Source of the DNA: Blastomussa wellsi
Lineage: Eukaryota > Cnidaria > Anthozoa > Scleractinia > Plerogyridae
Reading direction: 5' to 3'
NCBI GenBank assembly: GCA_947652115.1
Contig: OX393569.1
Span: 5,241,161-5,305,160 of the forward strand
Length of the DNA: 64,000 nt
How positions within the stretch are numbered: the first letter of the stretch is position 1; each line of letters begins with the position of its first letter. The notes beneath the pieces are model-generated. The model had not been told where the DNA came from. It saw only the letters and a list, made by a program, of their open reading frames with translations, and ran no database searches. A program made the position numbers and the translations under genes. Of this stretch, positions 1-12,300 are shown piece after piece.

Positions 1-3000
1 TCAAGAGTGAACATCGCGAGTTCAGAATACATCATTTTGCCGAGAGTGTGTCTTACCAGGTCGAGGGACTCGTCAAGAAAAACAAGGTCGGGTTTTGTCG
101 GTAACCGAAATGGTAACGTTTATCAAAATATTTGCTAAGTAGTTTTCCCCGGTTTTATTCTTTTCTCCAGTCAATTCTAAGCTTAAATTGTGGAAAAATA
201 TACTAAAGACGGCAGGCGAAAAGAAAAAACTGAGAGTCGTCCTTTTTACCGCGTTAGACGTCTTTTTTTGCCTCATTGAATACAGGATTTTGTTCCCCCT
301 GAAGTAGTCGAGCTGTTACAAAGTAGCAAGAATGAATTGATTCAAGAACTCTTTCAAATGAAATGGAGTCAGGAAAAGGGCAACAAACAAGTGGTAAGTT
401 GATTTCGGTTGCGTTATGAGGTAAGATTTATAATTATTACTAGTGTAGCAATAAAAGGCAAAGCAAAAGAAAGCCAGTTAAAACCGTACTAACCGCGTTG
501 TTTTCCAGATCATAGTGAATGACACGACTATAAGTATTATTTCATAACTTATTCTTATTTCATTTTTTGTTTCTTCATAGGATGGAGAGTGGACTATGAA
601 GGGCAACAATAAACAACGGCAAACTACAGTTACAGTTTTTCACAAATTCAAGGTGCTTTAACCTCTAACATTTTGATTTCTCGTTATGGGCCGCGCGTAA
701 AACCCAAACTGTTTAGACTATTTCTTCTCCTCTCCAGGGCCATTATTGTGATAACATTTAATTCATGTTTTTGTGTTTTGGTTCAGGTCTCACTCGACAG
801 CCTCATGTCCACACTGCGCTCTACGAATGTTCATTATATTCGCTGCATCAAGCCGAACTCCAGTTGTCAACCTGGAGTATTCGACAGGAAACAGGTAGCT
901 ATAAATGTACAAGTTCTCGCTGTATGTTCTTTTGCATTTGTCGTTACTTCAACACGAGACTAGTTACCAGTCGTTTTCTTCCAAGCCTCGTTTCCAAGGA
1001 GTAATCCTGAGGGGACTGGAAGAAAAGCCCTTTCTATTCCTCTCGCGGTCGTTTCCTCCTACCTTTCTACAACACCACACTGGCCGCTACAGCAGTCTAT
1101 TAGCGACATCTTTAAGTGCGAAACCATTCATATGAAAATGTGTTTTACCTACATCTTCATTCTCGTGCAAAATAGGCTTTTTTTTTTTCATATGAATAGT
1201 GTCGCACTTAGACTCGTTTTGAAATTGAGGGAAATGGGAACTCGGAAATTGCCTATTTTCATTTACGTAGGTTATGGCGCAGTTGAATGCGTGTGGCGTG
1301 GTGGAGACGATCCGAATCAGCGCCGCCGGTTATCCAATCAGGTAAGAGACAGATACAGCCGAAGCTATCAACATGGTTTCTTTCCCTATTAACACTTAGT
1401 AAGCGAAGCTAACCCTTGGTCACAACAACGACTAACATTTCTTCTTTCAGACTCTCCCATCACGAATTTCTCCAACGATACAGCCTTGCTTTGAAGCATT
1501 TCAACCCGGTGACGCGCGCCCACGTGACTTTACCCCAAACCCACTTGCCGAAAAAATCAGAAGCTTCACCCCAGGTCCCTGCGGTGGAAAGACTGAAGCG
1601 TCGCTCCCGACGACGACACCGAAGTAGTTACGACCACACGAGACACATCTGTCGGTCAATCTTGGAACTTGTCCAGGTTGACAGTGATGACGGCAAAGAA
1701 AATGTCCATTCGAAAGACAGCGATGGTGTAAAAATCGGACGGACGAAGATTTTTCTCCGAGAAGAAGCGGTATGTTCATCATCATCTAGGGTCTTATTCG
1801 GGCGTTTTTTCCAAGATGAGTCGGAGGGAAGCGGAGCGGGTATTCCAGTAGCAGTGACGGCTTTCTTGTATTTGAATGCCTCACAATACCCTGTAAAAGA
1901 TCAGCAACGCAACAAATACGCTGGATCCAATCTTTGGACAGAAAGCCCTTAGTTTGTTGGTTTTGATTACTCCATAGGTTTCGCTTATGAGACTCGATTG
2001 TAGTATGCATTTCGTTTCCATTACAAGTGATTAACATGCAGTGTAGCGCAAAATAAAGAAGTTCATAACAGAAATAACAGAAGTCTATAATTCCTAGAAG
2101 TCTGCATCTCTGCTATTGGGCCTTGTGCTATCAGATTCGCGAGTGGGCTATTTAAAGACGACATAATTTTTTCCGCGAAGTGGTAACAATCGCGTTTAAG
2201 TATTTTTAATGCGTGATAAATATCCTCCTATAATTATAGACTCATCTTTTGGTTTACTAATAATTCGAGAAAGCAGTTACTTGAACCTTCTTTTCTTGGC
2301 GCAACGTGCGTTTCAATAAGGCTTTTCTTTTCTTTGCCGTTTTTAGATGGAGCGGTTGGACCAAGTTAGAAACAAATGTCTCACCAAATCGGTGCGAACT
2401 ATACAGAAATTCTGGAGACGCCATAAGTGGCTGGTTGAAAGAAGAAGAAATGCAGCAGCTGTAACAATTCAGTCAGGTTTGTTATTAAATTTCCTTGTTT
2501 CACGCTTAACATTGTGCTCTTGTAACAAAATGCGTTGGAGGCATGGAGGCCCACTGTGAGTCTGTTGGACGTCTTCTCTAGTCGAGAATTCTCGTCCCCA
2601 GAACCATCTTGTCCGGCTTAGAGGGACAAGTGGCTCTGGGGAGGAGAATGTGGATCGAGCGGTTTGGATGTGGGCCCATCATGCATTTCAGTTTGACTCA
2701 CAATTCTCTCCCTACCCATACCAGGAGTATATGTTACCCCTAGTCCTTCTGTCAATGGCCCTGTTTTAAGCTAGCATCCCAAATACGCCTCATCTCTTCA
2801 GAAACCAGAGTTCTCCTGAAATCTGTGATCATACCCCCTCTCTACCCCCTGCCTGTCATCCTACCTATCATTGCTTTCCTTCTTGCTTTCAAAAAGAGAC
2901 GCCTGATCACAGGTTAAATCTAATGAACCGTCTTGTTCCTCCAATACTTATAAATGGAACAGACGTAGTTATTTTTCTGCTGCCAACACTATGTTTTTAT

Positions 3001-5338
3001 TAATTATAGAATCACTTAACAAAGTAAGCCGATGCAGAAAAGAACTTTGTAATATTTTAGATGTGAAGTTTGTTTTACACTCCTTTTTTAGCTTGGCGTG
3101 GATGGAAGGCTAGGACGAATTTCCTGATACTTCAAGAAGCAGCGAGAGTGATTCAGCGCTACGTAAAATACTATTTTGCATTGAAGAAACGTAACACAGA
3201 ATGCCTTGCACAATTAAACAGTAAATCTGCTAAAGAATTCAACGGCGAAACCTTTTCAGAAGAGAACCCAGTATTGGAAAACAACGCTGATGTAAACATC
3301 CCAACTTCGCCACTTCAAAAACCATTTTCTTTCGCCGAAACCACCAGTCACCACTTAGGATTTCTCTCAAGTTTAGCGCCACCCGCAGTTGGCTCTTGGT
3401 TTGACAAGCTGGAAACGAAACTCCACGAATTGACGCCACAGAATTATTTCTCTGCGCCGTGCAGTAGACAAACAGCATTTCACTTTACCAGAGGGCATGC
3501 AAGTCCTCTAGCCGTGTTGATGTGCAATTTCAATCACGCCAAACCACGAGCTGACACTGCGGGTAAACAGAGCTTCACGGTGCTACCAGTCAATAAGTCA
3601 GTGGCTATCATATCGCGCCGCGACATTGAAAAGGTAACTTTCTAATATATCAAACACGACAGACAGTGTTTCATCACGTTTCCAAACACCACGGAGAGAG
3701 TTGAAAGCACAACCCGCTGCGGAGTATTTTTTACGAACTTCGAGGAGTTTGGAAATGTGATGATATATCTTCTCAAAGGAAACTAAGGCAGTGTTCACAC
3801 TTGGTGCCAGGGTACGGTGCCCGAATACGATTCTAAGCTGGGCGCCAATGTGAACACACTTTTTTTCAAGGACACACGCCAGAATTCGGACACGGGCACC
3901 CTGTCACGGTTCTGATTTTCTTTGTTGTATAATTAATGAGTTTGAGAAGTATTTATGAATCTTTTCTTCGTTCAAGCTGAAGCTCCCGTTACCTTTTGAC
4001 TATACTGGTCCTTCAGTGCAGCAGTTGCTATAGTTTTTCCTGTAGTTTTTTCCAGTAGTTGTCGAATTGCTATCTTGAAGGCTGGAGCGAGTTTCGTTTG
4101 AGTACCAAAGCGATTACTTTGGCCAATCACAAAGGACGGAGGCAATCCAGTGATCCAATCAAAACTCGAGGTAATTACACGTACCGACACAAAGCGCGGG
4201 AAAACGTGCGCGCGAGTCACGATTGGTTTTGGATTTACTCCTGATTGGTTGAAAGAGGGGCGCGAAATTTTTAAACCAATCACTGAGCGGAGCGTAGTAA
4301 AACTGAAGTGATAATCGCTCCAGTGAGTAATTCTTGTGAGAGCTAGAATTCAATAACGGGTTAATTTAACAAACTCTATACTGTACACTTAACAACTTCT
4401 CAATTCCAGGTTCCAGTAGCATTTCACTGTAAAGGTACCCCTCTACCTCACGCCAACACAAGACCACATCTGGGCAACACAACCAGCATGGTAAGAACGT
4501 ACAGTAGTAGACATCAAATTCTGTAGCAGCCGAAGTCGCCTAAAGGCGGCGAAATACGAGACACAAAAACCCTCAAATTGTCGCGAAACATTGTTTCGTT
4601 GCAAGTTTTGGGCCGACGTTTCGCGTTTTTCACCTTGCGTGATCAACTTGTCGCGCAGCAAAAACATTTGTTGCGGGTTGAAGAAAGTTGTTGCGAATAG
4701 TAGAACGCGGGTCTACTTTGAGCAACAAATTTTGTCTTGTGGCTCGTTTTTCATCAAACTCACAACTTGTCACAGATCGACACCAAGCAAATCAACCTAT
4801 CAGCGTGTTGCATTTCTTCAACCAGCAACAAATGTTTTTGTTGCGCGACAAGTTGATCACGCAAGGTGAGAAACGCGAAACGTCGGCCCAAAACTTGCAA
4901 CGAAACAATGTTTCGCGACAAATTGAGGGTTTTTGTATCTCGTATTTCGCCGCCTTAAAGGTTCGTCCCAACTGAACAATGCATACGCCGATGTTTTCCC
5001 TAACCAAAACGTTATCGAATAGAACTGTAATATGATTCCCGATCTCACTACAGTTTTGTACGATCGAGTTAGTCGGACACATACACCTTCATTATAAAAA
5101 CAATAATTTGCACCCCTCCCAGACACTGGGATCTGTTGTTACAATTACGCTTCATTAACAGTGTATTGACGTGGAGGCATTTCACCAGGAAATCCAAAAC
5201 CGTACATTTTCAGTTCGAAACTGGTATTTTTAGTGGTAGTATTTCAGTTCCTGTAGGTTACATTGTTCTAATAATCGTTCCATTGCCTCTTTCCAGGGGT
5301 TAGCTGCTATCAGTGAAATGGATTACGAGATTGAGTAA
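1..5338 (+). CDS. MYO19: Unconventional myosin XIX, C-terminal half (5' end outside window)
   Basis: Actin-based motor that in animals sits on the mitochondrial outer membrane. Coding exons: 1-86, 286-393, 581-652, 787-894, 1271-1341, 1451-1769, 2347-2476, 3092-3633, 4410-4490 and 5297-5338. All have GT-AG borders and matching phases, ending at TAA 5336-5338. The first exons give the end of the motor (EGLVKKNK, then HYIRCIKPN and ISAAGYPIR, typical of the SH1/relay region). GRTKIFLREEA closes the converter after a basic, low-complexity insertion. Three IQ motifs follow (TIQKFWRRHKW, TIQSAWRGWKA, VIQRYVKYYFA), then a ~200-residue tail. Three IQ motifs plus a short tail ending in an FHCKGTPLPHA-like segment match MYO19, whose tail (MyMOMA) binds mitochondria. 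The motor N-terminus lies left of the window. Confidence 0.87.
4539..4961. repeat. Foldback element in last MYO19 intron
   Basis: Two arms of roughly 150 bp are near-perfect reverse complements: about 4539-4690 (starting cctaaaggcggcgaaatacg) and about 4812-4961 (ending cgtatttcgccgccttaaag). A ~120-bp unrelated centre lies between them. There is no coding capacity. This fits a MITE or foldback transposon lying between the last two MYO19 exons. Confidence 0.75.
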
Positions 5339-6003
5339 CAGCGAGTGTACATTCTCAGCTGCTTGCAGTCGATTGACAACGAAAGCTCGCAAGCTCAGAT
5401 GAAGATGAGGAAAAAATGACGTTATATAGAGTGAAGCTGAATCTCGTTATTGAAATAATCACATTTAACTAGGAAAAGGGGTCTTCCTCGCTTCTCAGGG
5501 ACACACTGTTTGTTCTCGAATATTGAGTCCGTGATTTCTTTAAGGGTTTGCCAAGCAAAATGACGTATCTTCATGACTAAATCTTTCAGTCCTGTAGCTT
5601 ACGGAAAATTCCAGAGTCTATGAAATTATCTGATCCATTCTTTGTCCGTAAATAACATTTCGGTATTCCAATATTTGGACGGCAAGAGGCTGGTTTTATA
5701 ATCAAGTAAGTACGGGAAGACCGTCCTGTCCAATTTTCATATTTAGTATTTCAGCGCAATACTGTCCTTGCCAATCAGAGCTGAATAGAACACCCCCATC
5801 ACGCGAATGTTATACACAAGAGTGTGAATTTAGACTTCAATATTTTAAATTGCCCAAACCGTGTTGGACAAAATAATAATACTAAGCTAAGTACGAAATG
5901 GATAAAACTTGTAAATAGAAAGTTAATAAACTGAAAACGTACTGCACAGAAACTATGTTGATATAACGATGTAAAACATGCACCAATATTACATTTGACG
6001 AAT
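5339..6003 (+). other. MYO19 3' UTR and gap to PES1
   Basis: No coding signal is seen. The stretch is AT-rich and contains AATAAA at 5925-5930, which would give a 3' UTR of about 600 nt. It ends at a transposon target duplication (5995-6003). Confidence 0.5.
5925..5930 (+). promoter_or_regulatory. Candidate poly(A) signal AATAAA for MYO19
   Basis: Canonical AATAAA about 590 nt after the MYO19 stop codon, in an AT-rich run. No other canonical hexamer was noticed nearer the stop. Confidence 0.45.
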
Positions 6004-6247
6004 TAGAGTGTTCACAGCCGCTCTATTTTTTCAACGCAAAAGAAAGCGCGCGAGCAAAAAACACAGAGAGCGAAGCGCTAGGGGGTGGGGGCGGGGAACG
6101 AGTGAAAGAAAAAATATTGTTTTCCTCCCCGCCCCCTACCCCTTCGTGCCTCACCTTTTGCGCCGGAGTCCAGTTCTCTCCCGATTTATTCACCGCGTTC
6201 GCCGATCGAGGGAAAGTACGAAAAAATAGCGGACTGTGAACAGTCTA
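6004..6247. mobile_element. MULE-type MITE, copy 1
   Basis: The element starts tagagtgttcacagcc and ends in the inverse of tagactgttcacag. It is flanked by an exact 9-bp direct repeat, ttgacgaat, at 5995-6003 and 6248-6256. Nine-bp target duplications are typical of Mutator-like elements. The interior contains gggggtgggggcgggg and is non-coding. A second, decayed copy is at 53135-53347. Confidence 0.75.
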
Positions 6248-6296
6248 TTGACGAATCGAATTATCGACACAAGTTCTCCTGTTCATAAAATATAAT

Positions 6297-6302
6297 TTTA
6301 TT
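6297..6302 (-). promoter_or_regulatory. Poly(A) signal of PES1
   Basis: AATAAA on the minus strand, about 32 nt past the PES1 stop codon (6334-6336). The short 3' UTR ends about 40 bp before the neighbouring MITE. Confidence 0.6.
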
Positions 6303-6333
6303 AAACGTTAACTTCGTATTTTGCGTTGTGATT

Positions 6334-9300
6334 TCATCTTGCAGTCTTTTGTTTCTTTTGCGACTGAGCCTCGTCGTATGCCTTTCTTTTGGTCTCAAGT
6401 TTTCGTACCTACACACAAATAAAGAAATGGAGCTTAATGCAGTGCTGTACGAAAAGAAGCATTTTTTATAGCATTGCACGAATTTCCATTAATGGCATTA
6501 GCCGAATTCATATTAGAGCAGGAAAACCGTCTCAGACGAGAAAGAGAAACTCGTCTTAAGACGGATACCCGCCTAACATGAATCTAGTGAAGGACGAGTT
6601 TCCCATCTCGATTTTCCAGTCTGAAACAACGGAAAAGTCGATGGGAAAAATCGCCTAAGACGGAAATCATTCCATTTTCCATTCGGGAAAATAATAGTCT
6701 CCTTCGCAGCCGTTATTAGGATCGTCACGCAATGGCGGCTCTCTAGTGGGGAGGAGCATTGCGTGACGACCCTAAGAGCGGCTGCGAAGGAGACTAGGAA
6801 AATTTAAGATTTTCATTAAGACGGGTTTACCGTCTTTAAATTGTATATAAAACAGTCTTGTCGGAATTCTGTCTAAAACGAGTTTCATGTTCCACGCAAC
6901 CTGTGTTGTAACACACAAGTTGGAAGATTGTCTTCTGTAACAAGAATCGCCTTTTATACAGTGTGACATGAAGGCAGTGAAGCTGAAGAAACAAATATGT
7001 ACTTTACCTCAGATCTCTTTTTCTTCTTGGAGTGCATAATTCGGTCATACAGTCGTCTGTCTTTCTTTTTCATTGCCATTATCGCCAAGTTCTTTTCTTC
7101 TTTGCTTAGTTCTTCACCTGGCGTTGCACCTAGCACAATAAAAACAAAATTAAAAAGACCCCAAAAAACGTACAGATTCATTTTCATCTTTTGTCTTATA
7201 ATTAGCACACAACCGAATCATCGAAAGTAAATTTTCTGCAACTTCTTTCAACTTCTAATCATGTGATTGACGTATTTTCCATTGTGCCGCTTAGGGTTTA
7301 CCTCACTGGATACGTCCTCGCAAAAAGTACACAGCAGCACAGCCTTCAGCTTATTGTTAAATCTAGGAAGGTAAAAATTAGCGAGGAAATGGAAATGAAG
7401 TGACTCTTTTGCCTAGAACTCCTTTCTAGGAGATTCTTTCTCTTCATTTGCAATGTCCGTCACAACTGATCGCGTAGCCAGACAGTTTTGCTTTCACTTT
7501 TTCCCTTAAAACGTGATGGCTGCGAATACAGTCACCTCTCATTGCTCTGGGACGGTTTGGCAAACCATGCGGGACTGATGACAAGTCAAGAAACCTTTGT
7601 TTTAACAGTGAAACATGATATAAATAGAAGCTAAAAGCTCGTGTAGTCGTATATACACAAACCTACACGATCGATTTTAAATTGTATAGCCGAGATCAAA
7701 AATGTGAATCCCTTATCCACCATCCAGTGCGAAGGAGTAAAAAAAATCTCGTTAGCTACATTACCCGATGTTTAGTGTAGACCTACGAACACTGCTTCAA
7801 AACATTCTTCAACTTACATGTAACCCTTTTTGACCCCCTCACCTTCTTTTTCCTCCCCCTCCACTTCGCTCTCTCCCTCCCCTGCCTGTCTCTGTTCCTC
7901 TAGCATGGCTTGTCTCTCAGGGGGCACATAATCCCCCTCCTCCTCTTTAACAAACGGTGACAGGTGGGGAGGCAGCTCAACCCCTGGGAAGTAATCCTCA
8001 ACGGGGAGAAGCTTGCAGTGATTCACACAGTCAAACACCCATTGGGGCTGAAGGTAATACCTGAAGTAAAAATTAAAAAATAACTGCTGACAAAAAAAAA
8101 TAACTCATAAAAACTGGGAAAATTCGGCTCATCCTCGGTGTAAGAACCTGTGAAACTCACCAGCGACGTAAAACAAAGAACGAACAAGACAACAAAGAAC
8201 CTCGAAACAATACAGAACAGAAAAACAATAGTTCAAAAACAAAGAAAAAAAGTCACAGGTTCTTACACTGAGGTAAACCCCAAATTCGTTTGATTTTATA
8301 TTGGTTAGACACTTTTCACATGCACTTAAAATACAGAAACTTGAAAACACATCTAGTATGTTTTCATTTCCTTTAAATATTTTTCAGTTTTGACAATCCA
8401 TTGCATTTCATTATTTTTCATTCATTCCATTAACCATTGTATTTCTTTCAAATTTTCTTAAGATGTAAACCGCTATTAAGAAGTTTGTTTGTCACAGAGT
8501 TGCCAAAAAATGTATAACAAACTCCATCGATCAGTTACTTACCTGGATAGATATCTGTGTCCCTGAACTGGTCTGTCTACAATCTGGTGCGTTATTGATT
8601 CATCGCTTTCATCAAATGTAGCTCCTATGGCATCTGAACTGTGCCAAGACACTTCTCCTCCAAAACACCTGGAAACAGCAGTAAAACAGTAAACAGAATT
8701 GGAAGGCGGGAGGAATTTGGGGAGATATATCAGAGCGAGACGAAATTCAAAAACTCGTCTTGCACTTTGGGCAAGCTGTAATTTCATCTTACTAGCCCAA
8801 ATTTCTGGGGAGTGAGCCCAGAAAATATTGTCACCTTAATTAATTTTAGTTGCTTAAAAATAATTGTACTTTCTACCCAAGTAGCTGGTTAAATCTGCCA
8901 GCCATTAGGAACAACCCTGTTATACCAAGCTAGTTTAAAGACACATGTACACTGTATGGAAATCATACCTAATAACAAATACAAGAATCTCTCTTGGGAC
9001 CTCTCGAGAGAGAAACACTTTGCAATCAGAAAATAACTTTTTAAGCCTTTCTATTTCTTGGTGTTCCTTCTTGCTCGCCTCCTGTGCTCTGGCATCTTCA
9101 CTCTGTCAAAAAATAAGTCCAAATTAAATATCATCCCCATAGACCACGCTCCTTTTGGTCAGCACCAAGAATCGCGAGGATAAAGTATTGACCGACGCAC
9201 ATATTGGTCGATATCACCCAAAATTGGTCAACATACTGACCAATACTAGATGATACTCGACTGACATGTTGACCGAGTGTTGACTGCTACTCGGCCAACA

Positions 9301-12300
9301 TATCGACCACGTGTTGATCGATATATTGACCGATAGTGTCGATGACACTACCTACAGTCAACATGACCCAAATGTTTCATTATCACAAACAAAATGATTA
9401 ACAACCAACTCACATCAGGATCAACAGGAAATTCATCCACTTCAACATCATCCTCCTTAACTGTTGACAGGAAATAAAGTAAAACACATCAGTATCATTA
9501 TTTAACTTTTTCATACTGTAATTACATATGCATTTATAATATAGATAGGACTCTGCACGCACTCTGATTGGTCAAAAACCCATGTTTTATCAGAGTATAA
9601 AACATAGAAAAAGCGTGTTTTATTGTTTTTCGTCAGCTTTACTCTAGTGAAAATTTGCAAGGGATGCCGGCAAACATTTTCTATAAAGAAATTCCGGACA
9701 AAATTCTGAGTCAAGCTGCAGAGATTGTTGAAGAAGCTTCTAAGTTGGAGATGAAAGTAGAAGAAGCGAAATTAAATTGCTTCAGTTTATCGATTGTGCG
9801 TGTTTTGGTGTTTTTACTCGCGGCGTATAAAATCTATATCATAAAGGAAATGAAGAAGCCTAGGCCATGTATTATACTGTCATAAAACACTCCGGACATT
9901 TGAGAACACTCGAGAATTGTCGAAATGTCCGTCGTGTTTTATGACAGTATAATACATGGCTTAGGCTTCTTTATTTGTTAAATAAATGTCACTATGCTTA
10001 CCTGTGACTGCCAAGTTTTGATTTAAAGCCGATAACACCTGCAGGATTCAAAACAAGAGAAGTGAGGCTCATTTATTGATATCTTCAATTAATTTCTTTC
10101 AAGGTAAATTGCCAAAATAATGGTGTTTTCAATCCAATACATACATATAGCTTCAATCTACAATATTCAACCAATATGTTTTAACCTATTTCTAATCAAG
10201 CCCTTTTTCTTAGTTGAGAATACATCTCATTATGTGACTAAGACAGCTTAGAACCAATCAAAATGCTTTATTGCCAGTCAATATTTTTTAAGTATTGGAC
10301 CTGGTACAGTTTCTACATCTCATTTTACTCCTAAAAATAAACCAATTATTAACCACGTTTACTTGGGGCCAGGTTAGAAGAAAATTAGCTCCCCCTTTTG
10401 GGGATCAATATTTCCCATGCATGCAAAAATGCCTTACCTCATCTTCCAGTTCAGATTCTTCACAATAGCCTGTACTGTTGGCATTACTATATTCACCAGC
10501 AAGCTGAAAATCAGAAGAAACAATGGCATGGACTTGAAAACTGGCTAGTATTTTACAAATTTCAATCCACTTCCAACCTTGCCATCCTAAGTGATAAGCA
10601 GCAATAGACGGTTTCAGTGTAGTGATATAGTCCTAGGTAACAAAACTACACCATTATTTTTGGGTTTCCACTGATGCAAGAACATATTTGAGCATTTTAA
10701 AATGATGCCAAACTGGCTCACAGCTGACCATGCTTAACTCCAGTTTAATAATAATAATAATAATAATAATAATACCGGGTAATAATAATAGTTTCTGCAG
10801 CATGAAGCGACTAAAGGTGTTCAGAGTTTTTCTCCTGTGAAAGGACAAGTGTCCGACCAAGTCAGCATTTTGATAGGACAAACGTGCTGTGAGGTCGGAC
10901 GTCATATTACAGAACTGCTTGATAAGGTGCTGTCAACACTGTAAAACATTGGCGTTTGCATTGGAGGACATAAAAACAATTCTTAAGACAGAAGTTTGGA
11001 TTTCATTGGAGATTGGCAAATTTTGGTTGGCCATTGTCCAATGTCCGACTGTTATTTGTTGACCTGGTGTTGCTAATCCCCATGGACGGGATCAGGGATG
11101 TAGCTAAGGGCCGGCTGCCAGCTAATTTCACCGGCTGAAAGAGAGCTTATCACTGGCTTAAACTAGAAATAGCTGGCGCTAGAGTGCCAACGAGTAAAAA
11201 CGGCGACAGTTGGTTGACGAATGCAAATTAAGAAGTAACCAGACTACAGAACATTTTTTTGAAATTGAATGATTGTTTAAAAAAGCATTGCAAAACGCAC
11301 ATGCTATTCTTTGTTGTTTAGAATGTCCGTAAGAACTGAACTTGTAAGTCAGATTAGAGCTTAAATATATGTGGCCGTTGCATTACCTGAGACAAATGAG
11401 GATGAATTCCAATGTGTCAAATGTCTTTAATACCAAAACTTGTAACGTAAATTACAAATGCAAATTTGAGATGCTTTTCTTCGTCTTTTAGAATGTTTTT
11501 ACAAACGAAACTTTTAAAGAAGATTCCAAATGCAAATGTTTGTTTTTGAAATGTCTTTAAGAACTGAACTTGTAACAGAGATAAAAAATGCATATCTCAC
11601 ATGATTTCTTTGTTTTTTAAAATGTTTCATGTTCGTGTTTTAACATAATTTTATAACGCAACTTTGAACGTAGTTTACATAGTAAGTAGTTTCATGCCAA
11701 GATGGCCCATTAATGAATCGTTCCATAGTGTCATTGCGCCAGTCCATTTGAAACAGATGTCACCTGGGTTATGGTGTTTTTGTTCACATTATAGGTGAAG
11801 TGGATATCCTTGAGGTCCATAAGGTGGTCTTCAATAGATTCAGAGTCACTCATAAGGGAAACCTCTGGAGACAGAGCCAGAAGACTTTCAATTTCTTTTG
11901 TGAACGCTGTCAGCCATATTTCCTTTCCAGCTATTTCTACTTTGACTTGCACAGATGCATCTCTCTTGCATTCGCCTTGACGCTGCCTTACTCCACAGTT
12001 CCTGCATTTTATGTACTTCTGATGGGCACTCTCTGTTATCTTCTTCTTACAAGCCTGACAAGCAACGAATATGCTTAGGTTGTTAAGAAACTTGAACATC
12101 TCGACTTTAACTTCTTTTTCTGGGTTTTCCAGTAGTTTAGGCCCTTGCACAGACTTAACTTGTTTGCTGGCTTCCTTGAAGGTAGTTGCTGGTGTCGTTG
12201 CTAAGTGGGTGCTTCCTTTGAAGTGCTTGACGTTCAGGTTTTGGAATTCATATGTTGTCCCATTTTTCACGTTGTTGATGAGCTCATCCCAAATGTGAAT

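Noticed and set aside
673..963. Open frame over the myosin exon at 787-894 extended into both introns
   Set aside because: Only 787-894 has myosin homology, and it has clean AG/GT borders. The flanking parts are intron.
9655..9885. 76-codon open frame with hydrophobic C-terminus
   Set aside because: It runs into the palindrome at 9853-9971, lies in a PES1 intron, resembles no known protein and shows no splice or expression signal.
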